The translations under genes and the position numbers were made by a program. A stretch of DNA of 64,000 bases from Clostridiales bacterium (lineage in GTDB: Bacteria; Bacillota; Clostridia; Christensenellales; Aristaeellaceae), in the NCBI GenBank assembly GCA_004557125.1, contig SFET01000013.1, forward strand, positions 1-64,000, read 5' to 3'. Positions 36,705 to 44,636 of this stretch are shown piece by piece; position 1 is the stretch's first letter, and each line of letters begins with the position of its first letter. The notes below the pieces were generated by a model. That model did no database searches and was not told the DNA's origin. It saw only the letters and a list, made by a program, of their open reading frames with translations.

Positions 36705-36782
36705 ATGAAGAAGCACACCGGCATGATGCTGCGAATGTATCCGCGCAGGGTTCTTCCATGCGTCCGCCGCCGAATGCACTGA
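36705..36782 (+). CDS. Met-rich leader peptide of the cystathionine operon
   Basis: A 25-codon ORF with Met at positions 1, 7, 8, 11 and 24 and one Cys at 19 (start MKKHTGMMLRMYPRR). It begins about 28 bases after the predicted transcription start; GGGGAGGG lies about 10 bases upstream. It ends 10 bases before a terminator hairpin. The same design as the leaders at 28581 and 45959 argues that it is real. Confidence 0.75.
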   Translation: MKKHTGMMLRMYPRRVLPCVRRRMH

Positions 36783-36792
36783 TGGGTTCCAC

Positions 36793-36826
36793 GGGGGGAT
36801 ACCGCATGGGTATCCCCCTGTTTTTA
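36793..36826 (+). terminator. Attenuator terminator upstream of the cystathionine operon
   Basis: GGGGGATACC (36794-36803) pairs with GGTATCCCCC (36809-36818), followed by TGT5. A competing 7-bp pairing exists: CCATGCG inside the leader ORF (36756-36762) with CGCATGG (36803-36809), which uses the terminator loop and the edge of both arms. A ribosome stalled at the Met codons (36723-36737) would leave CCATGCG free and so disfavour termination. Confidence 0.88.
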
Positions 36827-36879
36827 TTCGTGGAATGCAGATACAGTTTAAAGAAATGCAATTATGGAGGCCGTAAAAA

Positions 36880-38028
36880 ATGAGCAAGCAGATTGAAACC
36901 CGATGTATTCACGGTAATTCCGATTTCAGTTTCAACGAGGAGACGCGCGCCGTCAGCTTCCCGATCTACCAGACCGCCACCTTCGGCCACATCGGTCTGG
37001 GCCACTCCAGCGGCTTTGACTACACCCGGGAAAAGAATCCCACGCGCCAGCGCCTGGAGGAGACCATCGCCGCGCTGGAGGGCGCCTGCGACGCGGTTGC
37101 CTTTTCCTCCGGCATGGCGGCCATCAGCGCCTGCTTCGAGCTGTTTCAGCCCGGGGATCACATTCTCTGCTCCGAGGACCTCTACGGCGGCGTCATCCGC
37201 CTGATCGATACCATCAGCACCAAAAACGGCCTCTCCTTTGACTTTGTGGACACCTCGGACATGGAGACCGTGCGCGCGCACCTTCGCCCGGAGACCCGCG
37301 CGCTCTACATCGAAACCCCCAGCAACCCCATGATGAACATCACCGACCTGCGCGCATGTGCGTCGCTGGCCCGGGAGCGCGGCCTGCTTCTGATCGTGGA
37401 CAACACCTTCCTCTCCCCCTATCTGCAAAATCCCATCGCCCTGGGCGCGGACATCGCGCTGCACAGCGGCAGCAAGTTCATCAGCGGACACAACGACACC
37501 ATCTGCGGCTTCGTGTGCTGCGCGTCCCGGGATCTGGCCGACCGCGTGCGGCTGATCGCCAAGACCACCGGCGGCGTGCTGGCCCCCTTCGACTGCTGGC
37601 TGGTGCTGCGCGGCGTCAAGACGCTGGCGGTGCGCATGGAGCGCCAGCAGGAGAATGCCCAGGCCGTCGCGGAGTGGCTGGTGCGGCAGCCGCAGGTGAA
37701 GCGCGTGTTCTATCCGGGACTGGCCGCGCATCCCGGCTACGGGATCAATCGGGGACAGACCCGCGGCGCAGGCAGCATGATCTCCTTCCGCACCGACAGC
37801 GTGGAGACTGCGCAGCGGATCCTGGAGAAGGTGCGGCTGATCACCTTCGCCGAGAGCCTGGGCGGCACGGAATCGCTGATCACCTACCCCGTGACCCAGA
37901 CCCACCATGACGTGCCCGAGGAGATGCGCATACACCTGGGCATCACGGAGACGCTGCTTCGCCTGTCCGTCGGTCTGGAGCACGTGGACGACATCATCGC
38001 GGATCTGAAGCAGGCCATGGAGGCATGA
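36880..38028 (+). CDS. Cystathionine gamma-synthase-type transsulfuration enzyme
   Basis: 382 residues, PLP-dependent Cys/Met metabolism family. The PLP Lys is in HSGSKFISGHND (about residue 203), with substrate-site motifs YTREKNPTR and FSSGMAAISA. Given the beta-lyase next door it most likely makes cystathionine from cysteine and an activated homoserine (MetB/MetI activity), though gamma-lyase or sulfhydrylase activity is possible in this family. GGAGG lies 9 bases before the ATG. The attenuator upstream suggests induction when methionine is short. Confidence 0.88.
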   Translation: MSKQIETRCIHGNSDFSFNEETRAVSFPIYQTATFGHIGLGHSSGFDYTREKNPTRQRLEETIAALEGACDAVAFSSGMAAISACFELFQPGDHILCSEDLYGGVIRLIDTISTKNGLSFDFVDTSDMETVRAHLRPETRALYIETPSNPMMNITDLRACASLARERGLLLIVDNTFLSPYLQNPIALGADIALHSGSKFISGHNDTICGFVCCASRDLADRVRLIAKTTGGVLAPFDCWLVLRGVKTLAVRMERQQENAQAVAEWLVRQPQVKRVFYPGLAAHPGYGINRGQTRGAGSMISFRTDSVETAQRILEKVRLITFAESLGGTESLITYPVTQTHHDVPEEMRIHLGITETLLRLSVGLEHVDDIIADLKQAMEA

Positions 38029-38030
38029 GC

Positions 38031-39227
38031 ATGGCGCAATATGACTTCGATCGGCAGATCGATCGCCGGAACACCAACAGCCTGAAGTACGATTTCGCCG
38101 TGGAGCGCGGACGCCCGGCGGACGTGCTGCCGCTGTGGGTGGCGGATATGGATTTCCCCGCGCCCCAGCCCGTGCTGGATGCGCTGCAGCGGGCCGTGGC
38201 GCACGGCATCTTCGGTTACAGCGAGGTCAAGGGCGCATACTTTGCGGCCGTGGCCGGCTGGTTCGAGCGGAACTTCGGCTGGAGGCCGCAGCCGCAGTGG
38301 CTGGTCAAGACGCCCGGCGTGGTGTTTGCGCTGGCCATGGCCGTGCGCGCGCTGACCCGGCCCGGCGACGCCGTGCTGATCCAGCCGCCGGTGTACTATC
38401 CCTTCTTCAGCGTGATCCGGGACAACAACCGCCGCGTGGCGGAGAGCCCGCTGTGCCTGCGCGACGGACACTACGGGATCGACTTCGAGGACCTCGAGCG
38501 CAAAATCGTGGATGCGCAGGTGAAGCTCCTTCTGCTGTGCAGCCCGCACAACCCGGTGGGCCGCGTGTGGACGTCGGAGGAGCTGCGCCGCATCGGGGAG
38601 ATCTGCCGCGGGTACGACGTCCGGATCGTCTCCGACGAGATCCACTGCGACTTCGCCTTCGCCGGACATCCGCACCGCATCCTCCTGGAGGCTTGCCCGG
38701 AGCTGGCCGACCGGACGATCGTCTGCACCGCGCCCAGCAAGAGCTTCAACCTGGCCGGCCTTCAGGTCTCCAACATCTGGATCCCCGACGCCGGACTGCG
38801 CGCAGCCTTCTTGAAGGAGATCGACCGCAGCGGCTACTCCCAGCTCAACTGCCTGGGCCTGGTGGCCTGTCAGGCGGCCTACGAGCAGGGCGGCGACTGG
38901 CTGGATGCGTGCCGCAGCTATCTGCGCGAAAATCTGGATTTCCTGCGCGCCTTCCTTCGGGAGCACATCCCGCAGATTCGCCTGGTGGAGCCGGAGGGCA
39001 CCTACTTCGCCTGGCTGGACTGCTCCGGACTGGGTCTGGACAGCGATGCGCTGGACGCGTTCATCGCAAACCGCGCAAGGCTGTGGCTGGACGCCGGGCA
39101 CATCTTCGGCGGAGGCGCCGGGCAGTTTCAGCGCGTCGTGCTGGCGTGCCCCCGCACAACGCTTAAACAGGCGCTCGGGCAGCTGAAGCGCGCGGTGGAG
39201 GCGCTTTCGTTGCAAAACGGAATATGA
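38031..39227 (+). CDS. MalY/PatB-type cystathionine beta-lyase/aminotransferase
   Basis: 398 residues, fold-type I PLP enzyme of the MalY/PatB group (start region NSLKYDFAVERG, PLPLWVADMDFPAP-like motif LPLWVADMDFPAPQ, LCSPHNPVGRVW, PLP Lys in TAPSKSFNLAG). It cleaves cystathionine to homocysteine, pyruvate and ammonia. It follows the gamma-synthase gene with 2 bases between, so the pair completes transsulfuration towards methionine. The ATG at 38031 has GGAGG 7 bases upstream; the ATG at 38025 is too close to it. Confidence 0.9.
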   Translation: MAQYDFDRQIDRRNTNSLKYDFAVERGRPADVLPLWVADMDFPAPQPVLDALQRAVAHGIFGYSEVKGAYFAAVAGWFERNFGWRPQPQWLVKTPGVVFALAMAVRALTRPGDAVLIQPPVYYPFFSVIRDNNRRVAESPLCLRDGHYGIDFEDLERKIVDAQVKLLLLCSPHNPVGRVWTSEELRRIGEICRGYDVRIVSDEIHCDFAFAGHPHRILLEACPELADRTIVCTAPSKSFNLAGLQVSNIWIPDAGLRAAFLKEIDRSGYSQLNCLGLVACQAAYEQGGDWLDACRSYLRENLDFLRAFLREHIPQIRLVEPEGTYFAWLDCSGLGLDSDALDAFIANRARLWLDAGHIFGGGAGQFQRVVLACPRTTLKQALGQLKRAVEALSLQNGI

Positions 39228-39231
39228 TTGC

Positions 39232-39266
39232 GGCCCGGAACGCCGATGCGTTCCGGGCCTGTTTGT
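39232..39266 (+). terminator. Intrinsic terminator after the cystathionine operon
   Basis: A 12-bp perfect stem, GGCCCGGAACGC (39232-39243) with GCGTTCCGGGCC (39248-39259), is followed by TGTTTGT. It lies between convergent genes. Confidence 0.85.
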
Positions 39267-40114
39267 CACTTTTCGTCGTTGTAGTGCTCCAGAAAGGAGT
39301 GTTTCTCGCCCTTCGTCTTGTAGCCGGCCATGGTGTCCAGGCAGACGGCGTGGACGCTGTTGAAGATGCTGGTCTCCAGGTTGGGATTGTCCCGGCTCAG
39401 GCGGCGCAGCAGGGTCTTGATCTCCTGGCGCTTGGAACCACCGCCGCCGTTGTCGCACATCGTGCAGTTCTCGGTGAAGCGGCAGGCGCACTGGATGAAC
39501 TCCAGATCGTTGTAGCGCTTCCAGTTGAGAATGTCCTCCTCCCGGATGCAGTACATGGGCCGGATCAGCTCCATGCCCTCGAAGTTTGCGCTGTGCAGCT
39601 TCGGCGGCATGCCCTGCAGCTGGGAGCCGTAGAACATGCTCATGACCACGGTCTCCACCACGTCGTTCTTGTGGTGGCCCAGGGCGATCTTGTTGCAGCC
39701 CAGCTCCTGCGCCTTGCTGTACAGATAGCCCCGGCGCATGCGCGCGCACAGATAGCAGGGATTCTCCTCGGCGCTGTTGGCGACGGCGAACACGTCCGTC
39801 TCGAATATGGTGATGGGGACGCCCAGCAGCGCCGCGTTGCTCTCGATCTTCTGCCGGTTGATCTCGTTGTAGCCGGGATCCATCACCAGAAAGACCAGAT
39901 CGAAGGGCACGTCGCTGTGGCGCTGCAGCTCCTGCATCAGCTTGGCCATGAGCATGGAGTCCTTGCCGCCGGAGATGCACACGGCGATGCGGTCGCCCGC
40001 CTGAATGAGCTCGTAGCGCTTGACCGCCGCGACAAAGGGCGTCCACAGCTCCTTGCGGAACTTCTTGTTGATGCTGCGCTCGATCAGCTGCTGCTTCGTC
40101 AGTTCCCGGGGCAT
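39266..40114 (-). CDS. TtcA-family tRNA sulfurtransferase (PP-loop ATPase)
   Basis: 282 residues. The PP-loop ISGGKDSML (about 45-52) adenylates a tRNA base before sulfur insertion, and CYLCARMRRG supplies the CxxC that binds a [4Fe-4S] cluster in TtcA, which makes 2-thiocytidine at position 32. Extra cysteines occur in CACRFTENCTMCDNG. The ATG at 40114 has GGGAGGG upstream. It overlaps the cysteine desulfurase gene by 16 bases, a natural pairing of sulfur donor and acceptor. Confidence 0.88.
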   Translation of the reverse strand: MPRELTKQQLIERSINKKFRKELWTPFVAAVKRYELIQAGDRIAVCISGGKDSMLMAKLMQELQRHSDVPFDLVFLVMDPGYNEINRQKIESNAALLGVPITIFETDVFAVANSAEENPCYLCARMRRGYLYSKAQELGCNKIALGHHKNDVVETVVMSMFYGSQLQGMPPKLHSANFEGMELIRPMYCIREEDILNWKRYNDLEFIQCACRFTENCTMCDNGGGGSKRQEIKTLLRRLSRDNPNLETSIFNSVHAVCLDTMAGYKTKGEKHSFLEHYNDEK

Positions 40115-41232
40115 GAAAATCCCTCCCTGTAACATTCGTCGAAGATGGATAGAAAGGCATCGAGCTCCGCAGCGGTGGTGCGGTGGCTCAGGCTGATGCG
40201 CCAGGAGTTCAGCGCGTTCTTGCGGTCATGGCTCACCGCATAGACGGCCCTCGAGGGCGTATTCTCCACCGAGCAGGCGGACTTGACCGACACGCACACG
40301 CCCCGCGCGCTCAGCGCCCGCTGCGCCGCCGCGCCCCGCACGCCCTCCACGCTCAGGTTGAGGATGTGGGGAACCGCGCCTGCGGGGCTGTTGATGCGCA
40401 GCTTGGGATAGGCGGAGAGCGCCGCGCGGAGCCGGTCGTTGTGCGCCTGCACCACCGCCCGTCGATCCTCCAGATTTTCCAAGGCCAGCTCCAGCGCCCT
40501 TGCCGCGGCCACCGCCAGCCCCACCGCGGGCGTGCCGCTGCGGTAGATGGTGGTGCTTGCGCCGCCGTGGATCAGCGGCTCGAGGACCAGGCCCCGGCGC
40601 TTGAGCAGCACGCCGCTGCCGTTCAGGCCGCCAAACTTGTGGGGCGCGAAGCTGAGGGTATCGACGCCCTCGAAGGACAGCGGAATCTTGCCCACCGCCT
40701 GGGTCGCGTCCACGTGCAGCCTGCACTGGGGAAACGCCTTCAGCAGCGACGCGATCTCCGGAACCGGCTGCACCGTGCCCAGCTCGCTGTCCACCCAGCC
40801 GACGGCCACCAGCACGGTGTCCTTCCGCAACAGCGTGCGCAGCTGCTCCACATCGACGGTTCCGTCCCGGCGGATGTCCAGCAGGTCGATCTCCCAGCCT
40901 TGCTCCTGCAGCGCTGTCAGTGCGCCGCTCACCGAGGCGTGCTCCAGCGGCGTGGAGATGATGTGCCGCCCCACGTGGCGCGACGCGCGGGCGATGCCCT
41001 TGATGGCCAGGTTGTTGGCCTCGCTGGCGCCGGAGGTGAGGATGACCTCCTCCGGCAGTGCGCCCATGCGCGCCGCGATGGCCTGCACCGCGCGCTCCAT
41101 CTCCGATCGGGCCTGCTGCCCGGCAACGTGATTGGAATTGGCGTTGCCGATGAACGCCCGCTCCGCAGTACAGAAGGCCTCAAGCACCTCGGGATCCGCC
41201 GGCATGTTCGCCGAATAGTCCAGATAAATCAC
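40099..41232 (-). CDS. NifS/IscS-like cysteine desulfurase
   Basis: 377 residues. PLP-dependent enzyme that takes sulfur from cysteine as a persulfide. The PLP Lys is in FAPHKFGGLNG, and the catalytic Cys is in VKSACSVEN. The start is the GTG at 41232 with GGGGAGG 7 bases upstream; the longer frame to 41313 encodes an unlikely Cys-rich tail. Its overlap with the TtcA-family gene suggests it supplies sulfur for tRNA thiolation. No iscU or sufBCD genes adjoin it. Confidence 0.9.
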   Translation of the reverse strand: MIYLDYSANMPADPEVLEAFCTAERAFIGNANSNHVAGQQARSEMERAVQAIAARMGALPEEVILTSGASEANNLAIKGIARASRHVGRHIISTPLEHASVSGALTALQEQGWEIDLLDIRRDGTVDVEQLRTLLRKDTVLVAVGWVDSELGTVQPVPEIASLLKAFPQCRLHVDATQAVGKIPLSFEGVDTLSFAPHKFGGLNGSGVLLKRRGLVLEPLIHGGASTTIYRSGTPAVGLAVAAARALELALENLEDRRAVVQAHNDRLRAALSAYPKLRINSPAGAVPHILNLSVEGVRGAAAQRALSARGVCVSVKSACSVENTPSRAVYAVSHDRKNALNSWRISLSHRTTAAELDAFLSIFDECYREGFSCPGN

Positions 41233-41299
41233 AGAAAAACCTCCCCGCGCCCGATGCGCAGGGAGGAGCGATGCTCCGGCCGCACAGGGGCACGGAGCT

Positions 41300-41328
41300 A
41301 TTATACCGCACATTTCCTACAAATTCAA
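41300..41328 (-). promoter_or_regulatory. Promoter of the desulfurase-TtcA operon
   Basis: On the minus strand TTGAAT (41328-41323) and TATAAT (41305-41300) are 17 bases apart, 68 bases before the GTG start. I see no CCTA-N9-TGGG dyad here. Just upstream, at 41338-41361, GGGAAAAG and CTTTTCCC form an 8-bp hairpin that may end the preceding minus-strand genes. Confidence 0.75.
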
Positions 41329-41422
41329 TTTGTTTTCGGGAAAAGCAGCCCGACTTTTCCCGGGCATCGCGCGCTGCGCTGCGCCTGACTGTGCCCGCCA
41401 GGAACCGCTGCCCGAACCGGGC

Positions 41423-41785
41423 TCATTCCTCCCCGGGCGACTCGTAGAACCGGCCCCGGAAGAAGTTTTCGTTCCCCAGCGGCTTCGCCGTCATCCGGAA
41501 CAGCACGCAGCCGTCCGGACACACCACGTCCTTGACGTACCTGCCGCTGCCGCCGATGTTCTCCAGGCTGCCGCCGCTACGCACCGCCTCCATGATGGGG
41601 AACATCAGCAGCATGGTCTTGGAACAGATGCCCTGGCCGCTCTCATTCACCGGACAGCCGTAGGTGCAGCGGTACCTGTCCCCGATCTCCTCGCCGTTGC
41701 GGCAGTAGTGCTCCGTGCGGTCGCCGCGCAGAAAGCCGGTGACCTCGATCTCCCATTCGTACTCCTCGGCGTACCACTTCTTCAT
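41423..41785 (-). CDS. TIGR04076-family protein
   Basis: 120 residues. The pattern of a basic N-terminal strand, CRNGEEIGDRYRC, a central GICSKTMLLMFPIMEAV and late VCPDGCVLF resembles the small TIGR04076 family of unknown function common in anaerobes. Cysteines at several conserved places suggest metal binding. It lies 38 bases downstream of the flavodoxin-like gene, same strand. Confidence 0.7.
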   Translation of the reverse strand: MKKWYAEEYEWEIEVTGFLRGDRTEHYCRNGEEIGDRYRCTYGCPVNESGQGICSKTMLLMFPIMEAVRSGGSLENIGGSGRYVKDVVCPDGCVLFRMTAKPLGNENFFRGRFYESPGEE

Positions 41786-41823
41786 TCGTCGTTCCTCCCC
41801 GCATTTGATCCGGTTCGCTCACG

Positions 41824-42342
41824 TCACGCCAGTTCGGCTGCCGCGAGCCAGGCCAGCACCCCTGCGAGGTGCTCCTTCGACACGCAGCTGCCACCCTTCG
41901 TAAACAGCTGCAGCATCTGCTCCTCCTCCGCCGTGCGGTCGGCCTTCTTTGCCAGGCGCTTGCCCACGACGCGCCCCATGACGACCATCATGAAGCGGTA
42001 GACGCCGTGCAGCCGGGACAGATCAAAGCCGCCCTGCAGCGTGAACAGCGGCATGTCCTGCGGCAGGGCATTGGCCTTGCGCACCTCCTCCAGCTGCGAG
42101 CCGGTGGCGCCCATGCACACGCCGCAGACCGCGCACACGCGGTAGCGCTTCGCGGCCGCCTTGTAGCCCTTCACCGCGCCGGCCATGAGCCAGCCCAGGT
42201 AGAGGATCTCTGTGCCCGGCTTCAGCTGCGCCGCGGCCGCATTGAGATCATAAACCGGCAGGCCGGTGCTTTCGCCCAGCATGCGGGCATATTCGGCAGT
42301 GTAGCCGGTGTTGGATGTGTAGACGATGGCTTCCGGTTTCAT
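41824..42342 (-). CDS. Flavodoxin-domain protein
   Basis: 172 residues. The N-terminus AIVYTSNTGYTAEYARML is a flavodoxin phosphate-binding loop for FMN. A membrane-like or amphipathic stretch VYRFMMVVMGRVVG appears later, as in flavodoxin-domain proteins related to protoporphyrinogen oxidase HemG; CAVCGVCMG gives a CxxC. Electron transfer is likely, the partner unknown. The ATG at 42342 has GGAGG 7 bases upstream. Confidence 0.75.
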   Translation of the reverse strand: MKPEAIVYTSNTGYTAEYARMLGESTGLPVYDLNAAAAQLKPGTEILYLGWLMAGAVKGYKAAAKRYRVCAVCGVCMGATGSQLEEVRKANALPQDMPLFTLQGGFDLSRLHGVYRFMMVVMGRVVGKRLAKKADRTAEEEQMLQLFTKGGSCVSKEHLAGVLAWLAAAELA

Positions 42343-42382
42343 TTCCATTCCTCCCGTATGGGCGCGACGCGCCCGGTTCATT

Positions 42383-42898
42383 CTATGTTGCTCCGCGAAG
42401 GTGCCGGCACAGCTCGTCCAGCGCGGCAATCCCCGCCACCGCCGTCGCGAGCGCGCAGTATGCCGTCATCCAGGCGGCGCCCAGCGTGAAGGGCAGCAGA
42501 AACACCAGCAGGCCGGTCAGCTTGTTCAGCGGCGTGTGCAGCGCAGCAAAGCGACGCCTGCGCACGGCAAACGTCGCATAGCAGGCCAGGCGAAGCAGCA
42601 CCACAATTCCCACGCCCCACCACAGCTCCGCGGGCAGCAGCTCCCACAGCACCGGCAGCAGCTTCACGAGCATTGCGGCGTAAAACAGCAGGTCCGCAAC
42701 GCTGTCCAGCATCGCGCCGAATCCGCTGGCCGTGCCGGTGGCGCGGGCGATCCGGCCATCCAGCGCATCCGTGACCCCTCCGAAGACGTAGAGCGCAGCA
42801 AACGCGCCCGTCTCCGGCGAGAGCGACAGCAGGCCCGCCGTCGCCGCGATGCGCAGTATCGTCAACAGGTTGGGCAGATTCAGCCGTCCGCCCTGCAT
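42383..42898 (-). CDS. CDP-alcohol phosphatidyltransferase family protein
   Basis: 171 residues, about five membrane segments. The family active-site motif DG-x2-AR-x8-G-x3-D-x3-D is complete in DGRIARATG followed by GFGAMLDSVAD. It transfers a phosphatidyl group from CDP-diacylglycerol to an alcohol; glycerol phosphate (PgsA), serine or inositol phosphate are candidates. The ATG at 42898 has only a weak ribosome site (GGCGAATGG), so the start is uncertain. The pspC-like gene is 74 bases upstream. Confidence 0.82.
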   Translation of the reverse strand: MQGGRLNLPNLLTILRIAATAGLLSLSPETGAFAALYVFGGVTDALDGRIARATGTASGFGAMLDSVADLLFYAAMLVKLLPVLWELLPAELWWGVGIVVLLRLACYATFAVRRRRFAALHTPLNKLTGLLVFLLPFTLGAAWMTAYCALATAVAGIAALDELCRHLRGAT

Positions 42899-42972
42899 CC
42901 ATTCGCCGCGCGCGGACCCTTTTCCTGCCGGATCCGTGCCCCTGCGGCGATTTCCCGACCGCGCGAACAACG

Positions 42973-43167
42973 TCAGATCCCCACCGGCCTGCGAGGCATG
43001 AGAATCAGCGCGATGAGGTAGACCAGCGCGCCGCTGCCGCCCAGGGCGCAGAACACGATCCACACCAGCCGCACCACGGCGGGATCCACATTCAGATATT
43101 CCGCAATGCCACCGCACACGCCGCAGAGCATCCTGTTCCGATTCGATCTGTAAAGCCGCTTGTTCAT
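42973..43167 (-). CDS. PspC-domain membrane protein
   Basis: 64 residues, a single PspC domain: basic N-terminus (KRLYRSNRNRMLCGVCGG), then two short hydrophobic segments ending LMPRRP. PspC domains act in cell-envelope stress responses. In this short stand-alone form it is common in Firmicutes. GGGAGG precedes the ATG. Confidence 0.9.
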   Translation of the reverse strand: MNKRLYRSNRNRMLCGVCGGIAEYLNVDPAVVRLVWIVFCALGGSGALVYLIALILMPRRPVGI

Positions 43168-43231
43168 ATCCTTTTCCTCCCATGGGACGCTCCCGCGCCC
43201 CGATCCGTTCGTTCAATTTCCGTTTTGAAAT

Positions 43232-43888
43232 TCAGCCCTTGTACGGACGCGCGTCCAGCCGCCACCGGCAGCCCATCTTTTTGGCCATTCTGCCCATGAA
43301 CACCCGCTGCACCGCCGGCCCGAACAGGCGGAACATGCGCGCCTCCCGCTTCGGCAGGTACTCCGGCGCGGCGAAGGCGGACGCCTCCCCGCGATCGAAG
43401 CGGCCGGTGGCGGCAAACCTGCGCCCCATCCGTGCAAACGGCTCCAGCGCCCGGGCACGGCTCTCCTCGTCCATCATGCCCAGGCCGAACATGTCGCCCT
43501 TGATGAGCGTCCCGGCATAGGCGCAGCCCAGCTGTGACGGCAGCATCTCCAGGTAGCGCTCGCAGCACCGGCTCTGGGAGGCCTCCGGGAAGCCGCCCTG
43601 CAGCAGAAATGCAATCCGCGTGCCCGGCTCCGCCTTCGGCGCAAGTCCCTCCAGAAACTCCAGCAGCAGTCCCGGAATGTTTTCCACGTACAGCGGCAGC
43701 GCAATGAGCACGTTTTCGCAGCGCCCAAAGGCCGCGGCCGCATCCGCCCACTGGCTCCGATCGGAGAGGTGAAAGACCTGCGCGGTGTTTCCGCCCTCCA
43801 CGAAGCCCGACTGGAAGGCGGAGACGATCCGGGCGGTGTTGCTCCTTCCCTGCGGCCGGGCCGCGCCGTTCAGAATCAGCAGATGCAT
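43232..43888 (-). CDS. Flavodoxin-fold NAD(P)H-dependent oxidoreductase
   Basis: 218 residues. The N-terminus LILNGAARPQGRSNTARI is the flavin phosphate loop of NADPH-dependent FMN reductase-like proteins, and ALPLYVENIPG is the matching substrate loop. The C-terminal 50 residues are basic and without clear motif. It overlaps the following flavoprotein gene by 13 bases; the ATG at 43888 follows GGAGG at 8 bases. Substrate unknown. Confidence 0.8.
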   Translation of the reverse strand: MHLLILNGAARPQGRSNTARIVSAFQSGFVEGGNTAQVFHLSDRSQWADAAAAFGRCENVLIALPLYVENIPGLLLEFLEGLAPKAEPGTRIAFLLQGGFPEASQSRCCERYLEMLPSQLGCAYAGTLIKGDMFGLGMMDEESRARALEPFARMGRRFAATGRFDRGEASAFAAPEYLPKREARMFRLFGPAVQRVFMGRMAKKMGCRWRLDARPYKG

Positions 43889-44382
43889 GCAAACGCCTCC
43901 TCCGCTTCCTCGATGGGACAGGCGCCCAGGCTGACCCCGGCCATGTTCAGCGCCACGCGCCCCAGCCATTCGTTGAGATACGTTCGATCCGCCGCGCCCG
44001 CATACAGCAGGCCGAAGCGGTAGGTCTTGTTGTAGCGGGGCACATGCCGGCACTGGCCGTCCACGATGCGGATGTACATGGTCACCAGCGGCAGGAGCCG
44101 GTCGACGACGTTCTTCATGTGATGATCCACGAAGTTCAGCGCCGTGCCCGAGAGGAAGATGACGGCATCGTAGCGCAGGCAGGCCCGCAGGATCTCCTCG
44201 TAGCCGTCCCGCAGGGCGCAGATGCCCGGCGTTCTGAGCCAGCAGGCGTTGCAGCCCACGCAGGGCTGCAGATGCATGCTGCGCGTGTGGATCACCCGGC
44301 AATCGGAGCTGCGCGCCGCAAGCAGCGCAACCGCCTCCCGCGCCGCATCCTCCGGCAGCGTATTCACGATCAGAATCGACAT
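43876..44382 (-). CDS. Flavodoxin-fold oxidoreductase with cysteine cluster
   Basis: 168 residues, NADPH-dependent FMN reductase-like. The cysteine pattern CVGCNACWLRTPGIC (about residues 41-55) recalls iron-sulfur flavoproteins of anaerobes, where such a motif holds a [4Fe-4S] cluster. The short N-terminal loop (LIVNTLPEDAARE) lacks the usual Ser-rich phosphate site. GGGGGGAG lies before the ATG. It is the first gene of a two-gene unit with the next flavoprotein. Confidence 0.8.
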   Translation of the reverse strand: MSILIVNTLPEDAAREAVALLAARSSDCRVIHTRSMHLQPCVGCNACWLRTPGICALRDGYEEILRACLRYDAVIFLSGTALNFVDHHMKNVVDRLLPLVTMYIRIVDGQCRHVPRYNKTYRFGLLYAGAADRTYLNEWLGRVALNMAGVSLGACPIEEAEEAFACIC

Positions 44383-44503
44383 GCGCTCTCCCCCCGTTTC
44401 CGTGCGCGCCCTTCCGCAGCACAGTCCCTATTTTAGCGGATGCCGCCCGGCTTCGATAGGCCGATTCTTCAGCAAAATGTGTCCGTTTTATAGGCGACGC
44501 ACA

Positions 44504-44535
44504 GGGCGCGGAGCCGATGTCTCGACTCCGCGCCC
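44504..44535 (-). other. GC-rich hairpin of unclear role
   Basis: GGGCGCGGAG (44504-44513) and CTCCGCGCCC (44526-44535) form a 10-bp stem. It lies 100 bases downstream of the DUF554 gene on the minus strand, but no T-run follows, so a terminator call is weak. Nothing else is visible between 44383 and 44636. Confidence 0.4.
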
Positions 44536-44636
44536 GCATATGCCTTCGCGCACCGCGCAATGCGCCCTCCAGAAAACCCCGCCGGACGCTTGCGCGCAGA
44601 AATGTTCCCCTCCGGCCGGGGCGGCCGTGCGGGCGC

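Noticed and set aside
36633..36880. SAM riboswitch or T-box leader upstream of the sulfur genes
   Set aside because: I find no T-box sequence (AGGGTGGNACCGCG type) and no SAM-I four-way junction; the leaders are short and built around small ORFs and terminators. The same holds for the leaders at 28581 and 45959.
40114..41313. Longer N-terminus for the cysteine desulfurase (start at 41313)
   Set aside because: It would begin at the promoter -10 region (41300-41305), leaving no transcript to carry it; the GTG at 41232 has a good ribosome site.
44504..44535. Confident terminator of the DUF554 gene
   Set aside because: The stem is good but no T-run follows on the minus strand; listed only as a hairpin.
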